A stretch of 64,000 bases of DNA from Ligustrum vulgare (lineage: Eukaryota > Streptophyta > Magnoliopsida > Lamiales > Oleaceae): the NCBI GenBank assembly GCA_963555705.1, contig OY743181.1, forward strand, positions 24,494,513 through 24,558,512. The letters are read 5' to 3'. The notes under the pieces were generated by a model, which had not been told where the DNA came from, made no database searches, and saw nothing but the letters and a program-made list of their open reading frames with translations. Position numbers and translations under genes: made by a program. Below, piece after piece: positions 22,001 through 34,108 of this stretch. Every line of letters begins with the position of its first letter. The stretch's first letter is position 1.

Positions 22001-24362
22001 CTGCTGTTGTTACACTTTTTGAAGAGTCTTGAATGCTGTCCAATTCGAGATTTTGCTCAAGTTGCTCATCAGGATCTTCTAACTCAACTAGCAGCTCTTC
22101 CAGCATATTAACTTCTTGCACTTCATCAAAATCTTTTGGTTGCCTACAAGCATTGAAAATGTTAAGTTCCAAAGACATATTGCCAAAAGTCAACTTTAAA
22201 ATACCACTCCTACAATTTATCAAAGCATTTGAAGTTGCAAGAAATGGTCTACTAAGAATAACAGGGATTTGAGGGGAAGTTTTAGGTGTACTTTGAACAT
22301 CAATAACAACAAAATCAACTGGATAATAGAATTTATCGACTTGAACCAAAACATCCTCAATTATCCCTCTAGGCATCTTAACAGATCTATCTGCTAATTG
22401 TAAAATCATGGGGGTAGACTTAAGTTCACCTAGACCAAGTTGTGTATACACACTAAAGGGCAAAAGATTCACACTCGAACCTAAATCTAGCAATGCATGA
22501 CCAATACGAGTGGTTCCTATCATACAAGCAATGGTTGGAGAACCAGGATCTTTAAATTTTTGAGGAGTTTGGCATTGTATGATAGAACTCACTTGTTCAG
22601 TTAAAAATGCTTTGTTCTTAACAGCTAGCTTCCTTTTCACTGTACACAAATCCTTAAGAAATTTAGCATAGGCAGGGACTTGTTGAATTGCATCTAACAG
22701 AGGAATATTTACCCTAACTTGCTTAAAAATCTCATGAATTTCTGTTTGATTTTTGGTCTTATTACCAGGTTGTAATCTTTGAGGAAAAGGGGCAGGGGGT
22801 GCACCTACTATTGGCCTAGGTGGATCCTGAACATCATATAGAGATTTTAATACAGTATCATCAACAGAAGGTTTAGCTTGCTTACCCACCAAGTTCTCTT
22901 TAGGTTCAGGAACTTGGATTTGCTTACCGTTTCTCAAGGTAGTTACTGCTTTCACATGTCTCAGATTGGATTCATCGACCCCATTGTATTGAGTTTGAGG
23001 ATTAGGCATTGGTTGAGCTGGAAACTTACCTTTTTCTTGTGCACTTGCCTGAGTAGTCAGCTTTGTAAGCTGAGATCGGATGTCATTAATGGCCTGAGAG
23101 TTTTGATTGTTGATGGCAGCTTGGCTTTGCATGAATTGTTGGATTTGGTCTTCCAGACTTCTCTTCTGCGGTGGCATATAAGGTGTTGGTTGTGAAGGTC
23201 CAGCATTGTTTCCAACATTATTGCTTCCTCCTTGATCATTCCTCCAACTGAAATTTGGATGATTTCTCCAACCTGGATTATAAGTACTCGAATATGGGTT
23301 AGAATAAGATTTGGAAATCATATTAACAGCAACAGATTGATCAAAATACATTTCTTTTAGTTGGGGAAGTGCAGGACAATTAGAGGTTAAATGTTGTGCA
23401 TCATCACAAATTGAGCATTTTTCTAAAATAGTGGAAGAGGAATTGACTTCATTCACTTTTTGAGTTTCCAAATTTTCAAGTTTTCGAGTGATGACAGCCA
23501 ATCGGGCATTTATGTCATCATCTGCTCTAAGTGAATGAATTCCATTTCCAGATGCAATTTTTGGAAATTCAGTTTTTATTGCAACACCCCTATCAAACTC
23601 ATCAATGTTATCCCAAGATTGGGCATTTTCAGCTAAATCATCAAAAAATGTAAAAACTTCATTCAGGTCTTTTGCAAAGAAGTCACAATTACTCATGGTT
23701 TGCACAAATTGTCTCATTTCTGGTCTGAGCCCTTCATAAAAAAATTTTGTTAACATCCATTTTTCATAACCATGATGGGGACAAGATAACAACAAATCTT
23801 TAAATCTTTCCCAACTAGTGTAAAAATTTTCATTATTCTTTTGGAAAAAATTCATGATTTGTCTTTGAATTGCGGTGGTTCTTTGTGGTGGAAAAAACTT
23901 TTTAATGAACTCTTTCCGCATATTTGCCCAATTTGTAATTGAACTAGGTCTCAAAGAGTTAAGCCATGACTTAGCTTTATCCTTTAGTGAAAAAGGGAAA
24001 AGCTTGAGTCGAATGACTTCCTCAGTGCAATTTCTTTCAAGAAAAGTAAAACAAACCCCTTCGAATTCCTGGATGTGGTGATATGGACTCTCTGATGGCA
24101 TCCCATGGAAGCGTGGTAGATGATCAATCATTCCCGGTTTGAAGTTGAAGACCGCTGCATTTGCAGGCGTCACTATGCATGACGGAGTGCTTGTCATCGT
24201 TGGAAAAATGTAATCTCTAAGACTTCGAACGACTGGCGCCTCATTTGGATCTGCATTATTTGCCATTACTACCTGCTGATTTTCAAGAATTAAAAATTGG
24301 TTAGTGGATTCTGATCTTACTAATCGCTTAGTATTATTTCGGAACCAAACGGACATAAACAA
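19018..24362 (-). pseudogene. Athila-like gag-pol polyprotein, broken
   Basis: One gag-pol frame reads right to left from 24362. Gag has a retrotransposon-gag block (KDKAKSWLNSL...FIKKFFPP) and a zinc knuckle CSICDDAQHLTSNC (about 23415-23373). The aspartic protease has the Athila-type motif LDLGSSVNLLP (about 22490-22470). RT carries FMDDFSVYG (about 21180-21155), followed by RNase H and an integrase with an HHCC zinc site (about 20115-19950), DFMGPFF, and HPQTNGQTE. Lesions: an in-frame TAA within RT (21411-21413), a one-base loss in an A run near 19555-19562 that shifts frame in the integrase, and two further TAA codons (19348-19350, 19168-19170). The element cannot make a full polyprotein from this copy. 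Confidence 0.9.
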
Positions 24363-24455
24363 AGAACAATATCAAAAAATAGTAGTAGATACGAGAATAA
24401 ATAAATAATAATAAAATAAAAGGAATTCAGCAAAAATCAGTTAACACCAAAATAA

Positions 24456-24473
24456 TCCCCGGCAACGGCGCCA
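24456..24473 (-). promoter_or_regulatory. Primer-binding site, tRNA-Asp type
   Basis: The minus strand reads TGGCGCCGTTGCCGGGGA, complementary to the 3' end of plant tRNA-Asp, six nt inside the 5' LTR (spacer AGTTTT). E1, E2 and E3 have the same spacer and near-identical PBS. Confidence 0.9.
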
Positions 24474-24479
24474 AAAACT

Positions 24480-26078
24480 TGACTCGATGTTAAATCTACC
24501 CTCCAAGTATAAAGGGGTCAAGTTATAGCCTAGCAATAATCCAGGGTCATTCTTCCTAGGGATTTTATTGGTACAATAATATTTGCTAAATTCAAGTTTT
24601 AAACTATGATTTCAATTTTTGCTAAAATGAATTTGGAGAGAATATAATTAAATTGCTATGAAAAGGAATTCGAGCGGAGTTATTCTTTCGCTATCAATTG
24701 GGCTTTGCAAATAAATTTAGTATGAATTTCTTGAGATCGGTAAGATTTAAAAATATTAGTGAGAAAATTACTCAATTTATTCTACCGCGTTTTGTCGAGC
24801 ATGTTGTGTGCATTTTCAATACATACCACATCATCGACACTAATCCAAGTAAAATAATTTGAAAACTTAAAACAATTTATAAACCCTTATCAATAACAAC
24901 AATTCGCCCATGAGAATTTAAAACACGCCCATTGAAGCTAAGAATAACTCCCCTCAAAAATAACTTAGCCGGACATCATAAAATTAATCGGAATAAAATT
25001 CAAATAAACACTAACCATTAATCAAACGAAATTCAGATTCGGAAATGAAATTACAGTACTAAATATATCTAAAACCAAATCAATGCCAACAATCTGAAAA
25101 TTCTATAACCAACATTATAACTCAAACTAAACTAATGTCAAGAATATGAATTTATATAAACTAACAAATGAAACAATAAAAATCAAAGCAAACTAAGAAT
25201 CAAAACTGGAAAGAATCAACCGAAACCGAGAGCTGCTGGGCATGTGCTGTAGCTGCTGGTTCGAGGGAGCTGCTGGTGGCGGGGCTGCTGCTGGGCGTGA
25301 GGTGGACCGAGGGTGATGACAGAGGTTCAGGAGCGGCTGAAGTGCAGAGTTGAGGGAAGAGATATGCTAGCTGCTGCGACTGGTTTTTTTTGTAGAGACA
25401 GAATGCGTGCTGTGGGTTAGAGGAAGAGAAGTGGCTGTGTTGTCTGCATGAATGGCTGCTTGAGGCTGGTGGTTGATGGGAACGAAGAAGAAGTCAGCGA
25501 GAGGGAGAGATGGTGAGAGACGTGCAGGACGAACAGGTGGGGGAAGTGTGGCTGTGTTTTAGATGAAAAGGAGAGGATAGCGAGGCAGAGGGTGTTGCGG
25601 CTACTGTGTGTGTGAAGGAGAGGATAGCGAGGCAGAGGGTGTTGCGGCTGCTGTGTGTGTGAAGGAGAGGATAGCGATAGAGAGAGAGGTTGCTGTGGAA
25701 GATAAAGGCAGGTTAGAGAAAGACGGCTGTAGGTTAAGAGGCTAAGTGGTCTGTTGTGAGAGAGGATTTTGAGCTGAAGGTTTTCTGTCGAGACCAAGCC
25801 AGAGGATGGAGAGAGGCGGCTGTTGGGTTGGATGGCTGATTTTTTTTTTTTTTTGGGCTTTTTCAAGTTAATCAAGCTAAGGGTTTTTGAGATAAAATTT
25901 TCCAAAATGTACCTGCAATTAAATAAATGAAATTATTAGCAAATAAAATCAATTTAGAGTTAAAGAAATAAAATTGAATCTTTTATAAGTTTCACTCTAA
26001 ATGACAAAATTTATATCCCAAAATTATATATTTTCATTTATTTATTGCTTTAAAATACGTAAAATTGGACAATAATCA
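24480..26078 (-). repeat. 5' LTR of the Athila-like element, 1599 bp
   Basis: It is the same sequence as 15736-17290 apart from about eight substitutions, a slightly shorter T run, and one extra 47-bp repeat unit (three GAGAGGATAG copies at 25571, 25618 and 25665, versus two in the other LTR). It holds the element's promoter by position. Confidence 0.95.
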
Positions 26079-26840
26079 CTTTCCAAACATGTTTAAATAA
26101 ATTACTTGTTGTTACTCAATGGCTAATATGCCTTAAAGCCAAAAATCGTGATGCCGAGGACTATGGCGGTCGCTTCTCCTTTTGCTAGTCAGAGTATTGG
26201 ACATAATGATGTGCACAAGATAAAGGTTTTTCTTGGAGAAATGTCAGTATCTCCCTCTACCTTAAAAGAGAGGGTAGTCATTAACTATTCACTTCTGTAA
26301 CCTCCTTTTTTGAACTGGTTATATCCCTCTACCATAAAAATCCACTTGAAAACCCATCTTCCTACCGATTTAATCCAACCTTGTTTTCCAAAAAACTATA
26401 TATTATAAGTGGGCTCCAACTATCCGATTAGATGGTTATTTGAGAAGTTTAGACAACTTTTGATGTGTTCCATTCTTCATTCTTCAAAGAAAAATTTTAA
26501 ATTATATACAGACTTATAAAAATGATGTTAAAATATTGCTTGCTTTAAGAAAGAATATGCGATGATTTTACCTCGTGCGAGTTACATCTTGGAACTTTAT
26601 TGCATGGTTTCTAATATTAATTGAAATAAAACTAATGGGTATCATTCCTTCACTATTCATTTTCAAATTCATACATAGATAAGAGAAAAGGAAAAAGAAG
26701 AGGGCTTGAAATCATGAAATATTTTACTTGCAAATAATTCATTTGTTACTTTGTGTGAGCACAGGTAATTGCAGTTTGCTAATAATTGTTCATATTGGAT
26801 TATCATGACGTGCTAATACCATACGTTACTTGGAAACTTC
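26079..26840. other. Short intergenic stretch between two retroelements
   Basis: No gene is recognised. It could include sequence originally downstream of the possible gene start at 15424, since the Athila-like element inserted between them, but no coding similarity was visible. Confidence 0.4.
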
Positions 26841-28369
26841 TACTAATGGACTATTAGGGGAGGCCGTGGGTTCAAAAATTGCACCCTCGCTCACTTAATA
26901 TTTTGAACTCTTGGGTTTTAATTAATAATTACCCAATCAATTTTAACTCTTAAAATCAATTTAATTATTAATAAATATATTTATTTTCTAATCTAATATT
27001 TAGAAAAGAAAATAAAATATATAAAACAATGCATGACAGTATAGTACCTAGAGCGGTGTTTATGCGATCTACATGACATGTTATTTATGACATTCATTCA
27101 CAATTTAATTAAAGCATAAATTAAAAGACGATAATAAAATAAACAAGAACACAATTTATGGTCCAAACCTAGACACAAAATTACAAATTAATTAAAGATT
27201 CAATTAAGCCACAAGCCGGCCCAATTTTTCAATTTCCATTTGCAAGTGTCTAGTCCAAATCTGCAAAGCTTTAGTCTTCAATCCAAATGTCAAAATATAA
27301 TGATCCAATTAAATATTCCAGGCCATTGTAAAATTTAGTCCACATTGCATTGGCCCAGCTAAACGATTTAGCCCACATTGCAATTAATTAAAATAGACCA
27401 ATTTTACAATTTCAGGGTCATATTTAATTCCATCTATATCTGGCCCAAATGAATATTGAGCATTTTAGTCCAAAACCAGAATCTGGCCCAACTTGAAGAT
27501 AACACAAATACCGGCCCAATCCATTGGACCCATCTTCCTCTCGAGAATTTCATGGCAGTAACCTAGCAAAATTCATCAGAAACGCAGCTGCCATCTTCAT
27601 CAATGCCATTGCCGGAAAATGCTGCAACCACAACAGCAACTTCATAAACCACCGCTGCTGCCGCCTTCACCGCGCAGCAACCTCGCCACGCACTCGCCGG
27701 AAATGGACAGAAAGGAGGCTGCAGCTCCCATCGGGCCACTCAGGGGCGCGACGTCAAAAACGCAGCAGCGCTGTGGCCCTCTGTCGCCGCCTTCTTCGTC
27801 ACTCATCGGAAAGAAGGACTAAGAGGAAACCGCGAGGAAGTCGCCAACAGCCTCCTCCATCATCGCACAGCGTAGTCGCGACAAGCACAACGGCGCCACG
27901 CACAGGCGGCTGAACCTCGATCAAAAACGTAACTTTGACTGCGTTCCCTTACCGCCGCTATCAAGGGTAGATTAAGGTATCAAATGTGCCACTACGGTCA
28001 CCGACAGTAGCGGCAGTCCTCACATGCGCTACCATTGTTCGTTACCTGTCTCCAACCCGGTTTATTTTGGTTTTTGGTGATTTTGCAGTGAAGGTCCTCC
28101 GAGTTCTGAAGATGGTGAAGTTTAGCCCAGTCATTGAAATTTGCAAGCCAGGTCCTCTGAATTTGCCAATGCGGTCCCGTAATCAGAAAATGCAGAATTT
28201 GTCCCCTTTCAAAGTGAAAATACAGATCTGGTCCTTCCAATTTTACAATTACAATAGAAATAATACAAACCCTAATTCTATTGCAAAAATAAAAAATCAA
28301 AAGGGAAAACATGGAATCGTAATCCACCCCTTTTGTTACAAGACTCGATAATACAAATACAAGAATTTA
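26841..28369 (-). repeat. Left copy of the 1529-bp internal repeat
   Basis: It is about 99% identical to 34109-35637 (about 12 differences seen by eye) and the same length. It contains a GC-rich middle (27590-27920) with long chance frames. The left limit at TACTAATGG is where similarity to the right copy stops. Confidence 0.9.
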
Positions 28370-28521
28370 CAACAAAAATTCTATGGCCATAAATCTGTTC
28401 AAACATGAATATCATTCATCCAATAACAATCAAATCACATAAAACCTAACACCGCTCATCTAACACATGCATTACAAAATTATTTAATCCTAAATACATG
28501 AAACAGTATCAAAAACCTGAC

Positions 28522-28533
28522 GCTCTGATACCA
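28522..28533 (-). promoter_or_regulatory. Primer-binding site, initiator-Met tRNA type
   Basis: The minus strand reads TGGTATCAGAGC, complementary to the 3' end of tRNA-iMet, two nt from the LTR end at 28536. This PBS is typical of plant Ty1/copia elements and their non-autonomous derivatives. Confidence 0.9.
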
Positions 28534-28535
28534 AT

Positions 28536-29950
28536 TGTTGGGAACCCGGGTTGTTCTACTCACAAAAATTGATTTCTTGTGATAGATCATCCCGTTACAG
28601 GATTTTCTGTTCTATGTATTCAACTTGGAATAAATAACTTTGTGCACATAAAAAGAAAAAGATATTACCCTTGTAGCGTGCTTTACAATAATCTCTTTTC
28701 GCTGCTTCTTGATTTCACCAAAGCTTCAAACCCTCAAGCTTTCCTCGGTGTTCTCCAATGGCAGCTGTGCAGGTGTGTGGTCACCTTTCTCAAGGCCTAG
28801 GTTAAACTAGGGTTAGGGTTTTTTTTTTGTAAAGAGGAAACACACACTACACATTTTAGTGTGTGTCTCGCCACTTTTCCAATTAGGTTAAGAAAAATAG
28901 TCTTGGGAGATTATTTGTAACCGCTTTACACTCCAAAACCCTACCAGGCCTAGTACCATAACCCAGGCTCATTTCTGCACAACCCAATACAGGTAATAAG
29001 CCTGTATAAATCCACTATAGTGAAGCCACCGAGGGAACCTGATCGGACCCAATTAAACTAAGCTCCAATAAATTAATTATGACCCGATCAACTCTTGATC
29101 AGTCAAAATTAATTTATTAATCACGTTCTATTCCACTAAAAGAACGAGATTGCACTCTTAGTAAAATTGAAATTACTGAAACAATTAATCAATAATTATA
29201 TCATCTGACTTATCGTTCTTACATGTTACCCCCGTCAATCAACTCGAATATTCGAAGCAAGTTAAAATGACCAAAATGCCCTTATCCGAATATTCATAAA
29301 TTCTCAACTCTCATCTTTTATCTGACAGTTCGATGTGATCACATCACATCATAGAATTCAACAATCACTGTCGAATTACTGAGCTCAAATTCAACTGTCC
29401 ATTAGAAGAACCAGTGAGATTATGATCATACCTAAAAGGTAACGGATTCCATAATATGAATATATGTTCCTCGTTAGTTCACTTTAATTCCCAAAGTACC
29501 GAGATATTGATCAGCAATTTGATCTCACCCATTGATACCTCAAAGAACTTCAAGTTAGTAATCGAAGTCCATTATCCGATTAGGATTAAGGTCTCACGTA
29601 CGATAATCAAGTGAAATTAAATTTGTATGATCAATGTCACAAATTAATTTCACGTGGTCCCGTCCAATACGTTCCAAACGTACTCTCAATTTTATTACCA
29701 AAGTCAAAGATAGACTTTAATAAATCGAGACGATCTTATCAAAATAAATTGTCCATATTTAATTACTGGTCGTGAACGTTAATTTTAGATCGAATCACAA
29801 ATTGAATCTTTCTGTATTTAACAACTTAAACACTCAATTTATAATATCAAATCGACCCGTGGACAAACGCAATTTCATGTTAATACAATCAATTAATATT
29901 TTATTTTAAATGTTGTGAATTATACTCTATGGGCATATATAATTCCAACA
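28536..29950 (-). repeat. Single LTR of the permuted copia-type element, 1415 bp
   Basis: Plus-strand ends are TGTTGGGAAC and TTCCAACA (TG...CA). The PBS abuts on the left, and on the right the minus strand reads GGGCAAGTGGGAGAT, a polypurine tract. It therefore served as 3' LTR for the sequence to its right and 5' LTR for that to its left. Confidence 0.85.
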
Positions 29951-32900
29951 ATCTCCCACTTGCCCTTAGAGTATACATGAAAATCGAATCATCCATCTTG
30001 TCAACATCATCATTACATTAATGATTATATTCTCAACCAAGATGATAACTCCTTTCGATGTAAGTCACGGTTGTATAACAAACAATCCAAGATTGTGTTA
30101 TACCCAACCAATTAACCACATTATCTCCTAGTTATATTCCAATTTTGACGACTCTCGAGAGTCCTAGTCAAATCAGATCTTAATTAGTTTTAATCCATCA
30201 GATCACCAACTGAATAGATAAGCAAATATTTACTCATTTTTCGAAAACGCTTCAGTATATGCTTTACCTCTATTCAATGATCTGATCCTGGATCAACCTA
30301 ATAATCACCAACAATATCCCCAGCATAAGATATGACCTATCTAGTGCAAAGTAAGACTTCCTATAGCCGGAGCATAAGGAACCTACTCTATCTTACCATG
30401 AGTTTTAGGAGAATACTCATAAGATAGATAAAGTCCACAAAGAACATTATTCCTTTCAAGACTTCAATATTGCAAATATAGATAGTATCTTATTATTACA
30501 TGAAACTTGAGACTATTCTATTTCATTTTTCTCCCACTCCGAAAAGTACGAATGTCTAGAAAAAAATAGACAGTCATCTACAAGTCCTTCAAAACTAATT
30601 TCTGGTGCCAACTACTATTTAATGAAAAATACTCTCACACATAAGTAGAGTGTCATTCAAATAAATAGTCGTGAAAACTGTCTCATCTTTCTGTATACAC
30701 GAGTATACTTAAGATATATCAAGATTTTGATTAAGAACATGTATCACAATGGTTCTATCAAATTCTTTATTCTATATCTTGAACAATTACCCAAATCCAA
30801 AGTTGGAAACTTGTAAGCCATGAATTTTACTTTCATGGTCTTTAATATGAACTCATTAGATTACACTTTGTAAATGATTTCTTCAAGATGCATTCAAGAA
30901 ACAACATCTTGACATCCATTTGTCGTACCTCATTTTAACAATGAACGACAATGGATAAAAGATCCGGGTAAACTTTTGCATGGCTATTGGCGAGAAGGGT
31001 TTCACAAACCCACAACCATAAGCCTTGCACTAAAGGTATCAACCTTTCCATCTACCATTCTTTTATCATCTTAAAAATCATCACACCCTATAGGTTTGAC
31101 CCCATTGGGTGTGTCTACAAATATCCAAACTTTGTTGGATACTAGGAATCTAATTCCGAGTTCACATTCACCTTCCATGATTTCAAGTCTATAACTTCTA
31201 CCACTTCCCTAAATGAGGAGTTCTTCTCTTATTTCAGTAGAGACTATCTAAAAAAAAAACTCTCCGTGGAATAAGAGTCAAGAAGGTGGTCTTACAACCC
31301 TCCCACTCCAATTAGTCGCTGGAAGTGTATTTCCATTATGTCCAAACAGAGTCCCTTCCTATTCTCCCACTACTTGGTATATCCCTAATTGGGATCAACC
31401 TCTTCACTGCCTCTTTATGAAGATAAAGAAGAGACAAAACAGTGAGAACAACTTCGACTACAACCTTTGGTTTTCCCCTGTCCATTGGGATCACCAGGCA
31501 AGAATAGTGGTTGAACCACTTGCCCACTCTCCCACTAGGATCAGCAATCATCGGTTCCGTAGGAAGTTTCAAATCATCAAGATTAATTCTATGCAGAAAT
31601 CTGGAATCAAGTTGTTTGAACCACGTTCTAACATCTCATCCAATAGAATTTTACTTGTTGATTTGTATTCTTCTATATGCCTTATCCTCTAAGAAAGCTA
31701 CATTTGTACTCAACAAATACTTTCTTGACGAGAGGATTATAGAAGAAATAATTTCTAGTTTCATTGTATACCTTATATATAATCAAACATTCATTATTGC
31801 CAACATCTCGTCAATCCTTGCTTTCAGCTAGTGTGCCAAAAGTCCCCAATTCTGAATGTGGTATAGACTGGGCTTGCACCCATGCCACAACTCTAGGGGT
31901 GTTTCAGGAAATGAATTAATGGTACTAGGCTATGAAGGAACCTGACTATCTCCGGTATACATTCCCAAATGAAACTAGTAACGAGGATAACTCATCATTG
32001 ATTTGGTATTACCTTGTTCTCCTTTTCCGATAAATGGTTCATAAACTCATATGAGAGATACACAAACCTCGATCAAATCGAAGTATCTCGATTCTCTTAA
32101 TTACTTCTCAACTTCTGTCCAAAATTCTAGAAACATTTCAGATCAATGAGATATTAAGTATAGAATCGAGATCTGGAGTGATCATCAATAAAAGTGATGA
32201 ATTACTCGTACTCTCTCATATCTTGAGCACCAAAGAATCCACACATATCGAAAGTGTATTAATCTCCAAACTCTTAAGTCCATTTAATGTATAAGGACTC
32301 TTGGTTATCTAATCCTCTAAACAAGATTCAGAAAACAATATAGATTCCACCTCAGATCCTTTTGAGGTCCATCCCTTACTAGTATTAGAATCGAGTTTTG
32401 GATAAGTGTGACCAAGCCTAAGATCTTAATCATTTTACCCTCTAAATAAAATTCAAAAGCCCACATAGATTCCACCTCCAAAATACTTAGAGGCTATCTT
32501 TACTAGTCTTTCAATCTTATTTAGATAAATATGATTATCTTAAGATCTTATCAAAGAGTTCATTAATACAAAGAATCATCTATCCCTTATCATTTGTAGT
32601 AATATTACACTTAGAACCATTTACAAGGCTTTGAGATTGTTAATCATTTGTCTCGCAATAATAAGAGCATTATTTAACTTAATTCCAACTAATAACTGGA
32701 AATTAAGTGCTAAATAATTCCGCTCAAATAATAAAGAGACAAAATAACAATCAAATTGTTTCGCAAACATAAAAGCCCAACGGATCTTTCCATATTACCG
32801 TACCCGTGCTTATCCTTATATTATACTCTATCTCATTGTGTCATTTGGTCACCTAGGACCATATTGCAACAACTTGCAATAGTGATTAGTTACTCTAGAA

Positions 32901-34108
32901 TCTATAATCAAGATAGACTTAATTACTAACCATAACACAATGAATATAGTCTTACTCCATTATAGAGTTTCCAGGAAAGGCTACTTCCTCATTAGTCCTA
33001 TCTTTGCTCAAAAGCAAAAAGGTTAGAGGGCCTACCATACTATCCGTTGCTTTAAAATAATCTCTTCTCTATGAATAGCTTACATTGAACATTTCAGGGA
33101 CACGTTCATCCTGGTGAATATAGTTCACACTGAACCGCAAGAGATCATCTTAAAAGATTTCTCAAGCATTATGTCACATGAATCAATGTTTGCAAGTGGA
33201 ACCTCCACCACGTTAAAGTGACCAATCATGTTTTACCAAATGGTCTCTTGTAAAAAATCGTGATCGGTTCATAAGTAGAGATATATTATAGCTTGATAGC
33301 ATATTTTGTATAACTCCATAATCAAAATGTTCAAATTATCATAAATACCCTTCCATCAAGAAAATAAATATGGTATCCTATTTTGATGTTTTTATTGCGA
33401 AGTACTTGATATGAGAATCAAAACTATGCAATAAACCATCTCATCAAAATAATACCATTTTCATTAGAAGATTTATGATTACTATTGAACAAGGATCTCC
33501 TAGCACAAACAAATGTTATAAGTAGAAAGAATTATAACGAGACATGTTGCAGTTTTCGCCAATTAGTTGGTGATGTCTAAACATATAACTAGTTGTGAAA
33601 ATACGACATTCAAATAAAATAAATGTATTAAACACGAGTTGCATAAATTGTGAATACTTTCATATATGATGCATGAATAAAAAATTATGCATAAGTAGAC
33701 CCAAAACTACTATAATATGACGACAACCTAAAACCCCAAAATCTTAAACACATTTCTCTATAGGAGAAATAAATGTGATTTATGGTTAGGCTGGGACCCT
33801 CCCACTAAATTAAATATATCTAGCATCTCATGCAATATTTAATTTATAGTCGTTAAAATTTGGTCATCGTTGACATTGTTTGGATATTCTATAGGAAGTC
33901 CTCATAATGTCCTTGATTTAAGTGTATAACCCCTATATTGATAATATTTTAAGTACAAAATTAATTACGTCACCTATAGGGTAATCATGATTAATTCACA
34001 CTTAAAAAATCATCACCTAATTGGGATAACAATCCAGTAACCAAAATAGTGCAGCCCTCCTATAGGGAGACTAATTAGATTAGTACGAGGCATACACAAA
34101 ATTTTTTT
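29951..34108 (-). other. Non-coding interior of the permuted copia-type element
   Basis: The PPT lies at 29951-29965. The remaining 4.1 kb shows no gag, protease, RT or integrase motifs in either strand. Frames such as 31336-31572 have no recognised similarity. Non-coding interiors of this size are the hallmark of large retrotransposon derivatives. Confidence 0.6.

Larger units (their letters stand above)
15736..26078 (-). mobile_element. Athila-like Ty3/gypsy LTR retrotransposon, structurally complete
   Basis: The element is 10,343 bp, bounded by two near-identical LTRs and a perfect CTTTC target duplication (15731-15735 and 26079-26083). It is oriented minus: PBS at 24456-24473, then gag-pol, a non-coding 3' part, the PPT next to 17291, and the 3' LTR at left. 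The Asp-tRNA PBS, single gag-pol frame and DLG protease motif fit the Athila lineage of non-chromoviral Ty3/gypsy. The LTRs differ by only about eight substitutions plus a repeat-number change, so insertion is recent. The coding region is nevertheless broken in four places. Confidence 0.92.

Noticed and set aside
24456..24473. tRNA-Asp 3' end sequence as a tRNA gene
   Set aside because: Only 18 nt match; it is the primer-binding site of the retroelement. The same applies at 36264, 50074 and 52098.
25417..25905. 162-codon minus-strand frame inside the Athila-like 5' LTR (shorter relative at 16857-17117)
   Set aside because: Low-complexity Ser/Leu/Pro/His translation of a CT-biased strand; length varies with the 47-bp repeat and T run. 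Looks like composition, not a protein.
27524..28351. 129- and 121-codon frames repeated at 34792-35619
   Set aside because: They lie in the GC-rich part of a non-coding LTR-element interior, have Arg/His/Ser-rich composition and overlap frames on both strands; no family resemblance.
31336..31572. 78-codon minus-strand frame in the permuted copia-type element
   Set aside because: No copia motif or other recognisable domain; likely chance.
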